Below, piece after piece: positions 51,350 to 59,482 of a stretch of 64,000 bases of DNA (position 1 is its first letter; the number at the start of each line of letters is the position of its first letter). A program made the translations under genes and the position numbers. Source of the DNA: Streptosporangium canum (GTDB lineage Bacteria > Actinomycetota > Actinomycetes > Streptosporangiales > Streptosporangiaceae). Under the pieces are notes generated by a model that made no database searches, was not told the DNA's origin, and saw only the letters and a program-made list of their open reading frames with translations. The stretch lies in the NCBI RefSeq assembly GCF_900113865.1, contig NZ_FOQY01000013.1:62001-126000 (forward strand), read 5' to 3'.

Positions 51350-51931
51350 GTGGACGGCGGAACGGAAGACGTGCTCGCCGCAGTGGGGCCGCGGCTGCGT
51401 GCGCTGCGTCGCGACCGAGGGATCACCCTCGCCGACCTCGCGGCGACGACCGGGGTGTCGGAGAGCACCCTGTCCCGGCTGGAGAGCGGGCAGCGCCGGG
51501 CGACCCTGGAGTTGCTGCTGCCGCTGGCCCGTACCTACGACGTTCCGCTGGACGACCTCGTCGGTGCCCCGCGCACGGGCGATCCCCGAATCCACCTGAA
51601 GCCGATCCGGCGGTTCGGGATGATCTTCGTTCCGTTGTCCCGGCGGCCGGGCGGTACGCAGGCGTTCAAGATGATCATCCCCGCTCAGCCGAAACCGCTC
51701 GAACCGACCCCGCAGACTCACGAAGGCTTCGAATGGCTGTACGTGCTCAACGGTCGCCTGCGGCTGGTGCTCGGCGAGCGCGACCTGACGTTGCCGCCCG
51801 GTGAGGCAGCCGAGTTCGACACGTCCTTGCCGCACTGGCTGGGCAGCGCCGACGGCGGCGTGGTCGAGCTTCTCATCCTGTTCGGCCTGCAAGGGATGCG
51901 TGCGCACGTGCGCACCGGCCCCCAGCGGTGA
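51350..51931 (+). CDS. XRE-family regulator with C-terminal cupin (193 aa)
   Basis: HTH_XRE (residues 12-66: LRALRRDRGITLADLAATTG, VSESTLSRLESGQRRATLEL) followed by a cupin_2 barrel (115-185: HEGFEWLYVLNGRLRLVLGE, LPPGEAAEFDTSLPHWLGS). Start GTG is only six bases after CAAGAT, consistent with a leaderless message. Such regulators respond to small metabolites bound in the cupin. Divergent from the methyltransferase/DinB genes. Confidence 0.9.
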   Translation: MDGGTEDVLAAVGPRLRALRRDRGITLADLAATTGVSESTLSRLESGQRRATLELLLPLARTYDVPLDDLVGAPRTGDPRIHLKPIRRFGMIFVPLSRRPGGTQAFKMIIPAQPKPLEPTPQTHEGFEWLYVLNGRLRLVLGERDLTLPPGEAAEFDTSLPHWLGSADGGVVELLILFGLQGMRAHVRTGPQR

Positions 51932-52114
51932 GCTCAGCTGCTCGCTGGAGTCCGCGCAGCGCACCGGCGAACAACGCGTCGAATTCGGCGACGCGCAGCG
52001 GCCGTTCAGCGGTCGGCAGCGTTCATTCGGCCGGTGCCCAGTCCATTGATCTCTCCCGTGAGCCGGCCCGGTCCTCCGGCGGACGGGCGCCTGCTTTCGA
52101 CGGTAAGCCTGTAC

Positions 52115-53200
52115 TCAGGTACCGGATGCAACCCCTGATCCGCCCAGCTGTCGCATGATCTCGGCGACGCTGTCTCTCGCGGTACGGCCGGCGCCGATCA
52201 GTGTGGCGGAGGCCGGGCCGGTCCAGTCGCCGTAGCCGAGCAGGTGCAGGCGGGGCTCGCCCAAGGCGCGGGTGCCGTCGACCGGGATGAGCCCGTCCGG
52301 GCCGCGCAGCCGCAAGGGGGCGAGGTGGTTCAACGCGGGCCGGAAACCGGTGCACCAGATGATGACGTCGCAGGCCAGGTCGGTGCCGTCAGGCCAGGTG
52401 ACGCCCTCGGCGGTGATCCGGCCGAACATCGGCTCGGCCTTCAACGCGCCCCGGTCGCGGGCCTCGCGCACGGCAGGCACGGCGACGATGTCGCCCAGAT
52501 CGCCGATGCCGGGGCCGTCCCCGGCGCGGGCGCGGCGGGTGGCCAGGCCGAACAGGGCGCGTCCGTCGATCTCGTCGGGCAGCAGCCGGGGCGGTCGCAG
52601 GGTGACCCAGGTGGTCTCGGCCACGGGGGAGACCTCGGCCAGGATCTGGGCGGCGGAGTTGGCGCCGCCCACGATCACCACCCGCCTTCCCCGCAACGGC
52701 TCGGGACCGTGGTAGTTCACGGTGTGGAGCTGCCGGCCCCGGAAGTCGCCGATGCCGGGGTAGTGGGGGACGTAGGGGCGCCACCAGGTGCCGGTCGCGC
52801 TGATCACGATGCGGGCGCGCCAGGTGCCGGCGTCGGTCTCCACCTGGAGGGACTCGCCGCTGCGCCGTACGGCCCGGACCTTCGTCGGCCGGACGACGGG
52901 AAGCTCGTAGCGTCGCTCGTAAGCGGTCAGGTAGGCGATCGTGTCGGCGGCGCTCGGGTAGCCGCCGCCGGGCGGAGACGGCATCATCCGCCCGGGCAGC
53001 GAGCTGTACTGCGCCGGGGAGAACAAGCGCAGTGAGGGCCAGGCGTGCCGCCACGCGCCGCCCGGGGCGTCCTGGGCATCCAGGATGACGAAGTCGGCGC
53101 CCGCCCGGCGCAGGTGGTAGCCGGCCGCCAGCCCCGCCTGCCCGCCGCCGATGACCAGGACATCGACCGCCCGGGCGATGGCGGTCATGGAGCCGGTCAC
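52115..53200 (-). CDS. Flavin-containing monooxygenase-like protein (ArsO-type candidate) (361 aa)
   Basis: FAD motif VLVIGGGQAGLAAGYHL, FMO-type WPSLRLFSPAQYSSLPG, second dinucleotide motif VVIVGGANSAAQI and CTGFRP near the C-terminus: the single-component baeyerian/FMO-like family that includes actinobacterial ArsO. The GTG start overlaps the ArsR stop (GTGA); an ATG four codons later is equally acceptable. Operon with an arsenic-type ArsR suggests a role in arsenical oxidation, but no pump or reductase gene is nearby. Confidence 0.85.
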   Translation of the reverse strand: MTGSMTAIARAVDVLVIGGGQAGLAAGYHLRRAGADFVILDAQDAPGGAWRHAWPSLRLFSPAQYSSLPGRMMPSPPGGGYPSAADTIAYLTAYERRYELPVVRPTKVRAVRRSGESLQVETDAGTWRARIVISATGTWWRPYVPHYPGIGDFRGRQLHTVNYHGPEPLRGRRVVIVGGANSAAQILAEVSPVAETTWVTLRPPRLLPDEIDGRALFGLATRRARAGDGPGIGDLGDIVAVPAVREARDRGALKAEPMFGRITAEGVTWPDGTDLACDVIIWCTGFRPALNHLAPLRLRGPDGLIPVDGTRALGEPRLHLLGYGDWTGPASATLIGAGRTARDSVAEIMRQLGGSGVASGT

Positions 53201-53544
53201 ACGCTCGCGGGCTCGGCCAGCGGGGTGAACAGCTCACCCAGCCGGGCGACGGCGGAGGGAATGATCCAGTAGTAGACCCAGGTGCCGCGCCGTTCGGAGT
53301 CGATCAGGCCGGCGGTGCGCAGCACTTTGAGGTGGTGGGAGATGGTGGGCGCGGTCAGGTCGAAGGCGGCGGTCAGGTCGCACACGCAGGCTTCACCGCC
53401 GGCGTGGGAACCGATCATCGACAGCAGGCGCAGCCGTACCGGGTCGGCGACCGCCTTGAGCAGCACCGCCAGCTCGGCCGCGTCATCCTCGGTCAGAGGT
53501 TCGCGGGCGATCGGCGCGCAGCACTGGACAGTGACGGCGGTCAT
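53197..53544 (-). CDS. arsR: ArsR-family metalloregulator, arsenic type (115 aa)
   Basis: A winged HTH with the metal-site strand GGEACVCDLTAAFDL (CVC motif on the recognition-side helix) and an N-terminal CC pair (QCCAPIAREPL), the set of cysteines used by actinobacterial arsenite-responsive repressors; then TISHHLKVLRTAGLI and a wing RRGTWVYYWI. It precedes and overlaps the monooxygenase. The AT-rich upstream block AATTCGAAATCTATCTAAAT (53558 on) is the probable operator. Confidence 0.88.
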   Translation of the reverse strand: MTAVTVQCCAPIAREPLTEDDAAELAVLLKAVADPVRLRLLSMIGSHAGGEACVCDLTAAFDLTAPTISHHLKVLRTAGLIDSERRGTWVYYWIIPSAVARLGELFTPLAEPASV

Positions 53545-53661
53545 GACGGCACTCCATAATTCGAAATCTATCTAAATTATACGCGATGGCAGGCCGGCCG
53601 CGCGACCGCGGCGACCGCTCCTGGCGTTGGTGGTGTGGCCGAAGTCCTACCAGCGGCTGGG

Positions 53662-54456
53662 CTACTTCCGGAGAAGCCGCACTTCGAGGGGGTCCACGCG
53701 CTCGAGCTTGGTCCAGCCGGTCCAACCCCGCTTCTTCAGAAGCTCGATCAGCCGGCGGGCCGGCGGCACAGTGTCGAATGCCAGCGTGTCCATCAGCGTG
53801 ACGAGCGGTGGCTCGATGTCGGTGTCATCGACATAGTCCTCGCCCTTCTCGTCGGCCAGCCGCGTGATGTAGGCGGCCAGCTTGTCGGCCAGCTCGACCA
53901 GCCGTGGGTCGTCGGCGGTCCGGTCAAGAGCCTGGCTCAGGATGAGATAGAAGTCGATGAGCTGCGGGTCGGCGATCTGCTCCCGCTTGCGTGCCATCCA
54001 CTCCGGGACTCGCTCGGGTGAGTGGGCTGCCAGCAGGATCCAGCCGTCGCGCTCGGCCTGGACGATCCGCTCGTCGACCCCGAGCGCCCGCAGGTGGTCG
54101 AGATACTCGACCACCTGCGGGCGCAGCGCCAGGCTGTCCCCGGTGGCGAGCCGGGCCAGCTGCTCGCGGTGCCGCTGCCGCTGCCGGACCTCCGCCTGCA
54201 GCCTCTTGTCGATGTCCGCGATCGCCGCGGCGAACTCCTCCTCGCCGGCCCGCAGGAGCTCCCGCACCCGCGCCAGCGGGACTCCGGCCTCGGCGAGGGT
54301 CCGGATCTTGATCAGCTCGACCACGGCGCCGGCGTCGTACCTGCGGTAGCCGGAGTGGTCTCGCTCCGGCTCCGGCAGCAACCCCTTGGCGTGGTAGTGC
54401 CTCACCGCGCGCACCGTCACTCCGGCGTAGGACGCCAGCTCGCCGATGGTCAGCAT
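53662..54456 (-). CDS. MerR-family regulator (264 aa)
   Basis: N-terminal MerR HTH (LTIGELASYAGVTVRAVRHY, GYRRYDAGAVVELIKI), dimerisation coiled coil with AAIADIDKRLQAEVRQRQRH, and a 140-residue helical C-terminal domain as in TipA/drug-sensing relatives. It lies 22 bp after the hydrolase gene, and the operon promoter carries a MerR-type 21-bp palindrome, so it is probably autoregulatory. No good Shine-Dalgarno, suggesting translation coupled to the hydrolase. Confidence 0.9.
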   Translation of the reverse strand: MLTIGELASYAGVTVRAVRHYHAKGLLPEPERDHSGYRRYDAGAVVELIKIRTLAEAGVPLARVRELLRAGEEEFAAAIADIDKRLQAEVRQRQRHREQLARLATGDSLALRPQVVEYLDHLRALGVDERIVQAERDGWILLAAHSPERVPEWMARKREQIADPQLIDFYLILSQALDRTADDPRLVELADKLAAYITRLADEKGEDYVDDTDIEPPLVTLMDTLAFDTVPPARRLIELLKKRGWTGWTKLERVDPLEVRLLRK

Positions 54457-54478
54457 CAGACCAGTCTTCCAGGAGTCG

Positions 54479-55279
54479 CTAGGAAATCGCCCGGCCGGCT
54501 GAGCCTTGTGAACTCCGGATGATCTGGGCGATTTCCGGGGCGTGGGTGACGACCAGCCCGTGGTCGGCGTCGAGCCAGGACGTGGCGATGTGCGGCTGGT
54601 CGCGGACAAGCCGCTCGACACCGGCACGCCAGTTCTGGTTGAACCGCGGCGCGTGCCCTTCGCCGCTGTCGCCGGCCATCGAGGTCGACATGATCATGCT
54701 GATGGGCCGGTCGATCTTCCTGTACCGGTCAAGGATGCTGGAGCGGACCACATCGATCTCGACATTCAGGTCGAGGATCTCCTGGGCGGTGAGCAACACC
54801 TGATGCGCGGTGCCCGGCGCGGCCTCCTGCTGCGTCGCCAGGTCCTCCCACATCGCGCGGAACTCCGGCAGGACGGCCTCGGTGATGAACGGTTCGGGCA
54901 CCGGGTTCGCCCCGTCGATGAGAACAAGCTCGGCGACGGTGCCAGGATGCTCGGAGGCATAGTGCACGGCGAGGTCCGCGCCCAGCGAGTAGCCCACAAG
55001 CACGGGCGCCGCATCCGGGGTGAGGCGTCCCAGCTCCGCCATCACGGCGACCAGGTCGCTGAGGAACGCCTCGAAGGAGTACCGGTCGGCGGCCGAGGCG
55101 AGGCCGTGGCCCCGGAGATCGAAGGTCACCACGTCGTGGTCGCGCCGCAGCAGCTCGGCCAGCTCGTGCAGGCCGGCCTGTGTCGAGTTCAGCCCGGGGC
55201 ACAGGACCAGCGGTCGTCCCTGACCGCCGCGGGACACCGGGGTCGTGACACCGTCGTGGTGGATCGTGAAGTGCCGCAT
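54479..55279 (-). CDS. Alpha/beta hydrolase (266 aa)
   Basis: GRPLVLCPGLNSTQAGLHEL (oxyanion region), FDLRGHGLAS, nucleophile elbow VGYSLGADLAVHYASEHPG, acid in LIDGANPVPEP and His in DADHGLVVTHAPE. The ATG beginning MRHFTIHH matches the start of the fold. An in-frame upstream ATG (at 55378) placed exactly behind a MerR-type promoter would add 33 residues, 21 of which look like an ABC-ATPase start. Co-transcribed with the MerR gene. Confidence 0.87.
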   Translation of the reverse strand: MRHFTIHHDGVTTPVSRGGQGRPLVLCPGLNSTQAGLHELAELLRRDHDVVTFDLRGHGLASAADRYSFEAFLSDLVAVMAELGRLTPDAAPVLVGYSLGADLAVHYASEHPGTVAELVLIDGANPVPEPFITEAVLPEFRAMWEDLATQQEAAPGTAHQVLLTAQEILDLNVEIDVVRSSILDRYRKIDRPISMIMSTSMAGDSGEGHAPRFNQNWRAGVERLVRDQPHIATSWLDADHGLVVTHAPEIAQIIRSSQGSAGRAIS

Positions 55280-55315
55280 CGTCCTGTCGCCTCTCGTAGC
55301 CCGCTGCTCATCGCC

Positions 55316-55378
55316 GTCGTGGTCGCCGTACGGCTTGCGCGGTCCGGCGACCTCGATCGCGCTGATTTTCGTGGTCAT
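55316..55378 (-). pseudogene. N-terminal stub of an ABC-ATPase gene fused in frame ahead of the hydrolase
   Basis: MTTKISAIEVAGPRKPYGDH matches the first strand and A-loop Tyr region of DrrA-like ATPases (usual text AIEVxGLRKxYGDH). After 21 codons the sequence departs and runs in frame into the hydrolase. The stub keeps the original start codon and MerR-type promoter, so the promoter of a lost exporter gene now drives the hydrolase. Confidence 0.55.
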
Positions 55379-55384
55379 GCCACC

Positions 55385-55416
55385 ATGCTGAGAGATTGAC
55401 CCTGCGTCAGGGTCAA
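55385..55416 (-). promoter_or_regulatory. MerR-type promoter with perfect 21-bp palindrome
   Basis: TTGACCCTG-ACG-CAGGGTCAA (minus strand 55416-55396) has 9-bp perfect arms; its first six bases are the -35 (TTGACC). The -10 candidate CAGCAT (55390-55385) follows after a 20-base spacer and ends six bases before the ATG at 55378. Overlong spacer plus dyad is characteristic of TipA/BltR-type MerR promoters. Confidence 0.8.
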
Positions 55417-55449
55417 CTGCCGCGGCGACATGACTTCCGCCCACCCGCG

Positions 55450-55605
55450 ACCGCCGGCTTCCGCTCCCACACCAGCCGCGGCCTGCTGGCCTACAAGCAC
55501 ATCGAACTTCTGTTCGAACAGACCATCGGGAAGCGCGACCGCCGCAAGCGCGGCTTCCCCTTCCACCGGCTCCGCCACTCCCGCCTGACCCACCTCGGCG
55601 AGGCC
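55450..55605 (+). pseudogene. Catalytic-domain fragment of a tyrosine recombinase
   Basis: Frame LLAYKHIELLFEQTIGKRDR, then FPFHRLRHSRLTHLGEA contains the HxLR box (HRLRHSRLTH) of a XerC-like integrase. The upstream arm-binding part, second Arg-His pair and catalytic Tyr are missing. Located between the MerR operon and the VOC gene. Confidence 0.65.
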
Positions 55606-55661
55606 CGGCGCTTCGCGCAGCGGGACGTGGTTCTTTGGGCGCACGGTCCCTTCGGCGGCCT

Positions 55662-56102
55662 TCAGCTGAGCTGCTCGGCCAGTCCGACGATGGTGCCCTC
55701 GGGGCCGCGGACGTAGCAGAGCCGATAGCTGTCCTCGTACTGCGCCAGCTCGCCGACGAGTTCGGCGCCGTGGGTACGCAGGCGGGCGACGACGTCCTCG
55801 ATGTCGTTGACGGCGAACATGATGCGACGAATGCCCAGCGTGTTCGCCGGCGCGTCCTTCGGCTCGGCGCTGATCGCCTTCGGCGTGTGGAACATCGCCA
55901 GCTCGATCCGGCCATGGCCGTCCGGGGTCCGCAGCATTGCGACGTCCTGCCGGACGTCGTCGATCCCGATGACACGCTCCACCCAACGTCCCTCGATCGG
56001 CGCCTTGCCCTCCAGTTCCATGCCAAGTTCGACGAAGAACGAAATAACAGCGTCAAGGTCGTCGACAACGATGAGGACGTTGTCCATCCGCTGGATCGTC
56101 AT
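55662..56102 (-). CDS. VOC-family (glyoxalase/dioxygenase-like) protein (146 aa)
   Basis: Single VOC domain: [31 protein letters not shown] and [20 protein letters not shown], with [13 protein letters not shown] at the end. The E in IELAM and E in the terminal strand (GLAEQL) fit the metal ligands. AAGGAGA nine bases before the ATG. Monocistronic; probably a resistance or small-molecule lyase-like protein. Confidence 0.87.
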   Translation of the reverse strand: MTIQRMDNVLIVVDDLDAVISFFVELGMELEGKAPIEGRWVERVIGIDDVRQDVAMLRTPDGHGRIELAMFHTPKAISAEPKDAPANTLGIRRIMFAVNDIEDVVARLRTHGAELVGELAQYEDSYRLCYVRGPEGTIVGLAEQLS

Positions 56103-56239
56103 GCTGGGTCTCCTTGCTGTGCTAGGGCCACGGTGGCCGAATCCGCCCCTGAGACGGAGCCGCCAGGCCGTTCTCGACCTCGCCGCTGCGACGCTCGCCT
56201 CCGCCGTCGCCATCGAGAAGGATCAAGGAACGCGGCTCG

Positions 56240-56362
56240 GCGATTGCCGCCGCCGGGCGTGAGCAGGCTCGTGAGCTCGGCCATCGCCGCTGGCGGCGGT
56301 TTGAAGTAGCGGCGGCCGTTCTCCGGCTTCTTGTGCCGGGACTTCGCCATCAGCGTCAACGG
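56240..56362 (-). pseudogene. C-terminal fragment of a second tyrosine recombinase
   Basis: Frame [20 protein letters not shown] followed by [16 protein letters not shown] resembles the end of actinobacterial site-specific integrases, with the candidate catalytic Tyr in RRYFKP. It lies on the opposite strand to the recombinase piece at 55450-55605 and belongs to a different subfamily. Assignment from pattern memory. Confidence 0.5.
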
Positions 56363-56485
56363 GGACGCGCCCTGCGCGCCTCCTGCCGGCCGAGCGGGTG
56401 CGCCGGCGTCGCGCCCCTCAGAAGGGAGGCAAGCAGCCTGCGTGTGAGCACCGGCACGCCGCGGCGGCTGCACACCGGTCATCGC

Positions 56486-57361
56486 TCACAGCCGGTGAGC
56501 ACGCGCAGGCGTGCAGGGGATGACGGCGACAGGAGCCTGGGCGTGGTGGAGCAGGGCGTAGGTGGTCGACCCGAAGAACGAGGTTCGGCCGGGAGCGCCC
56601 ACGACGACCAGCGCGGCAGACGGTGAGGCGTCACTGAGCGCCTTGGCCGGGTGCTCGTGCACCACGTGCTCCACGAAGGTCACGTCGGGAAACTTCTCCC
56701 GCCAGCCGGCGAGTGACTCAGCCAGCAGGCGCGCCTCTTCCTGACCGACGCCTTCGACGTCGTAGACCAGTGGCTGCATGTCGCCGGGACCTCTGGCAGC
56801 CGGATGGGTCCACGCGTGCACGGCCCGGAGCGGAAGCCGTCGCAGGACCGCCTCCTCGAAGGCGAACCGCACCACGGGATCCTGGCCAGGACGTCCGGCG
56901 ACGCCGACGACGATCTCAGCGCCGTGGCCGGCCCGCGGCCGGCCTACGATCACGACAGGGCAGGGGGACCGGGCGGCGAGGTCACCGCTGACCGAGCCCA
57001 GCAGCAGCCCGGCGAATCCACCGCGGCCCCGGCTGCCGACCACGACCAGCTGCGCGGACCGGGCTGCTGCGGCGATCGCCTCAGCGGCGGCGCCGTCGAG
57101 GATTTCGGTGGTGACCGTCACCGCAGGAGCATCGGCGCGGGCCCGCTCGGCGGCTTGGCGCAGCAGTTGCCGGGAGGCGGCTTCCATGTCCGGTCCCCAG
57201 TGCGCAGGTTGCGGGACAAGAGGCACGTCATAAGCCCAGCGAAGAGCGACGTACACGATACGCAGCGGTGCGCCCCTCAGTGCGGCCTCTCGCGCCGCCC
57301 AGGCCACGGCCTGCAGCGAGGACGCCGACCCGTCGACACCGACGACGATGGGATCTGCCAT
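56486..57361 (-). CDS. Tandem universal stress protein (291 aa)
   Basis: Two UspA domains. The first (2-140) shows PIVVGVDGSASSLQAVAWAA and the ATP-binding signature VVVGSRGRGGFAGLLLGSVS; the second (150-285) shows IVVGVAGRPGQDPVVRFAFE and a weakened VVVGAPGRTSFFGSTTYALL. Mycobacterial homologues belong to the DosR dormancy regulon. GAGGTGGTGACC precedes the ATG. Divergent from a second USP gene across 376 bp that contain DosR-box-like palindromes. Confidence 0.92.
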   Translation of the reverse strand: MADPIVVGVDGSASSLQAVAWAAREAALRGAPLRIVYVALRWAYDVPLVPQPAHWGPDMEAASRQLLRQAAERARADAPAVTVTTEILDGAAAEAIAAAARSAQLVVVGSRGRGGFAGLLLGSVSGDLAARSPCPVVIVGRPRAGHGAEIVVGVAGRPGQDPVVRFAFEEAVLRRLPLRAVHAWTHPAARGPGDMQPLVYDVEGVGQEEARLLAESLAGWREKFPDVTFVEHVVHEHPAKALSDASPSAALVVVGAPGRTSFFGSTTYALLHHAQAPVAVIPCTPARAHRL

Positions 57362-57422
57362 GGTCACCACCTCAGGGCCGCCCTCACTGGATCGACGCCC
57401 CGGTCGCGGCAGCCGGATCCGG

Positions 57423-57445
57423 GGCCGTACGGGACCCGTATGGCC
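57423..57445. promoter_or_regulatory. 23-bp inverted repeat upstream of the first USP gene
   Basis: GGCCGTACGGG-A-CCCGTATGGCC pairs at 10 of 11 positions and lies 62-84 bp upstream of the minus-strand USP start. The binding protein is unknown. Confidence 0.5.
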
Positions 57446-57503
57446 GCCTTGTTCAGCCGCGGGTCCTGCCCTCCATACTTGCCGGGCCGCTACCTGCCGG
57501 GTA

Positions 57504-57517
57504 GGGGCGAAGGTCCC
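57504..57517. promoter_or_regulatory. DosR/DevR-box-like palindrome
   Basis: GGGGCGAAGGTCCC keeps the GGGnC....GnCCC arms of the mycobacterial DosR box (consensus GGGACTTnnGTCCC as recalled). Between two divergent USP genes. Confidence 0.4.
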
Positions 57518-57650
57518 ACAGCCCTCACCGCGAGCGCTCCGGCGGTCATGACCGTCGTGCCTCGGCACACGGAGCCGGCGGCCTTCGCCGTCCCACCCGA
57601 CCGGCCAGGCATGACAGCCCGACGCCCCGGACCATGGCCATCGCGGAAAT

Positions 57651-57690
57651 CAGGGCGGAAGGTCCCACGCCGGTGGGACCTTCCGCCCTG
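57651..57690. promoter_or_regulatory. Perfect 18-bp-arm palindrome upstream of the second USP gene
   Basis: CAGGGCGGAAGGTCCCAC pairs perfectly with GTGGGACCTTCCGCCCTG around GCCG. It could be read as a terminator hairpin, but it lies 48-87 bp upstream of a start codon between divergent genes, and each arm contains a DosR-box-like 14-mer (GGACCTTCCGCCCT). I favour a paired activator site; a transcription terminator or attenuator cannot be excluded. Confidence 0.6.
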
Positions 57691-57737
57691 CCACGCTGAG
57701 GACTCTCCCACTGACCATGGAAGGGGAGGTGGAAGCG

Positions 57738-58646
57738 ATGACTGATTCCCACGACATCGTCGTCGGCTATGACGGCTCCGACTTCTCCATGCAGGCCCTG
57801 GAGTGGGCGATGGACGAGGCCGAGCTGAGGAAACTGCCGCTGACGGTGACCCACGCGTGGCGGTGGCCCTACGGCGAGGCCGGCGAAGAGGCCAAGGGGC
57901 ACCTGCGCAAGGCCGCCGAGCACGTGCTGTACCACGGCGGTGACTGCGCTCGCTCGTGCAGCTCGATCACCGACGTCGCCGTCGATCTGTACGAGGGGGC
58001 CGCCGCCGAGCGGCTGGTGGAGCTGTCGGCCCGCGCGCAGCTGATCGTGGTGGGTTCGCGTGGGATGGGCGCGCTGGCCAGGACCGTTGTGGGGTCGGTG
58101 GCCGGCTATGTGGCGGCGCACGCGCGCTGCCCGGTGGTCGTCGTACGCGGGCCCGGCCCGATCCCCGTCCCGCGCCACCGCGGGGCCGTGGTGGTGGGGA
58201 TGACCGGGCACACACCCGACGCGGCGATCGAGTTCGCCTTCGCCGAGGCCGACGTCCGCCGGCTGCCCCTGGTCGCGGTGCACGCCGGACACCTGCAGCC
58301 GATGGCGTGGAGCGCGCCGATGCCGCTGGTGCCCGACACGCGGGCCATCACGACGGCGGCCGAGGACGACATGCTCGAACGGTTGCAGCCGTGGCAGGCC
58401 GACCATCCCGCAGTGTCGGTGCGTACCTACTTCGTCGCCGCATCACCCAAAGATGCCCTGTTGGATCTGTCGAAGGAGGCGAGCCTCCTGGTGGTCGGCG
58501 GCGCACGCGGGCACGGCAGGCTCGGCTCGGTGACCGCCTCGACCCTTCAGCATGCGTCCTGTGCCGTCGCGGTCGTCCCTGCCCTGAAGGAGAAGTCACC
58601 GCAGGCCAAGACCCCGCTTTCCGCCTTCCACGCCTCCGAAGGCTGA
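57738..58646 (+). CDS. Tandem universal stress protein (302 aa)
   Basis: Domain 1 (5-145): HDIVVGYDGSDFSMQALEWA and VVVGSRGMGALARTVVGSVA (ATP site). Domain 2 (155-285): AVVVGMTGHTPDAAIEFAFA and VVGGARGHGRLGSVTASTLQ. GGGAGGTGG precedes the ATG; an ATG seven codons upstream is less well placed. A CBS-BON gene follows 40 bp downstream, likely in the same transcript. Stress and dormancy role by family. Confidence 0.92.
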   Translation: MTDSHDIVVGYDGSDFSMQALEWAMDEAELRKLPLTVTHAWRWPYGEAGEEAKGHLRKAAEHVLYHGGDCARSCSSITDVAVDLYEGAAAERLVELSARAQLIVVGSRGMGALARTVVGSVAGYVAAHARCPVVVVRGPGPIPVPRHRGAVVVGMTGHTPDAAIEFAFAEADVRRLPLVAVHAGHLQPMAWSAPMPLVPDTRAITTAAEDDMLERLQPWQADHPAVSVRTYFVAASPKDALLDLSKEASLLVVGGARGHGRLGSVTASTLQHASCAVAVVPALKEKSPQAKTPLSAFHASEG

Positions 58647-58686
58647 TCAGAGCGTCGTCACCGATACGGAAGACAAGGAACAGATC

Positions 58687-59355
58687 ATGGTGACGCAGGT
58701 GAAAGACGTCATGGGTTTGGTAGCCATCGCGGTTCCCCGGCAAGCGACGTGCACCGAGCTGATGGCGACCATGCGCCGCTTCAAGGTGAACGCCGTCGCC
58801 GTGATCGACACCGACGGACGCCCGGTCGGGATGGTGTCGGAGGACGACCTGCTGTCGACGGAGCCGGGTACTTCTTACGGCGAGCCTCTTTTCGAGGAGC
58901 GCCGACGGTACCAGGATCCCGAGAGAACCGCCGGGCTGACCGTCCAGGAGATCATGACCAGTCCGGCATTGACGGTCAGCGCGGAAACCCCGATCCGGGA
59001 GGCGGCCCGGCTGATGCGCGATCATCGGATCAAGCAGTTGCCGGTGATCGACCCCACCAGTGGGAAGATCGCCGGCACCGTGCACCAGGTCGACCTGCTG
59101 AAGGTTTTAAACCGGTGGGCGCCCGACATCCTGGCGGACGTGGCCGCGGCCATCGCACGCCTGCGCCTGGACACGCGGGCGCTGACGATCACGGTGGACG
59201 ACGGCGTGGTGCGTGTCGGGGGCAGGCTGGCCCGGCGCTCGCAGATCGCCCAGCTCACCGAAGCCGGCCGCCGGATCAAAGGAGTGGTGGACCTTCAGGT
59301 CGACGCCACCTACGATCACGACGATCAGACGGAGACCCGGTCCCTCCGTGTCTGA
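58687..59355 (+). CDS. CBS-pair protein with C-terminal BON domain (222 aa)
   Basis: CBS 1 (about 6-60: VKDVMGLVAIAVPRQATCTE, VIDTDGRPVGMVSEDDLL), CBS 2 (95-150: VQEIMTSPALTVSAETPIRE, LPVIDPTSGKIAGTVHQVDL) and a BON domain (150-210: VRVGGRLARRSQIAQL, GVVDLQVDATY). CBS pairs bind adenosine nucleotides and BON binds membranes or lipids. The nearest analogue in function is hypoxic response protein 1 of mycobacteria, which lacks BON. Follows the USP gene; a strong hairpin follows it. Confidence 0.92.
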   Translation: MVTQVKDVMGLVAIAVPRQATCTELMATMRRFKVNAVAVIDTDGRPVGMVSEDDLLSTEPGTSYGEPLFEERRRYQDPERTAGLTVQEIMTSPALTVSAETPIREAARLMRDHRIKQLPVIDPTSGKIAGTVHQVDLLKVLNRWAPDILADVAAAIARLRLDTRALTITVDDGVVRVGGRLARRSQIAQLTEAGRRIKGVVDLQVDATYDHDDQTETRSLRV

Positions 59356-59420
59356 GAAGACCCGGCCACGGCGGCCGATGTCCGATGCGGGTGCCGCGCT
59401 GTCCGATCCTGAGACAGCCG

Positions 59421-59458
59421 GTTGAACGCCCGGCCCGGTGTCGGGCCGGGCGTTCAAC
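59421..59458. terminator. Perfect 17-bp-stem hairpin between CBS-BON and kinase genes
   Basis: GTTGAACGCCCGGCCCG pairs perfectly with CGGGCCGGGCGTTCAAC around GTGT. It follows the CBS gene by 66 bp and precedes the kinase ATG by 24 bp. No T-run. Termination of the USP-CBS transcript is most likely. Confidence 0.65.
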
Positions 59459-59482
59459 TGTTCGGATGCGAAACTCATAGGT

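Noticed and set aside
59421..59458. Second hairpin near the kinase as another DosR-type double site
   Set aside because: Its arms (GTTGAACGCCCGGCCCG) do not contain the GGGnCTTnnGnCC pattern, and it follows a gene in the normal terminator position.
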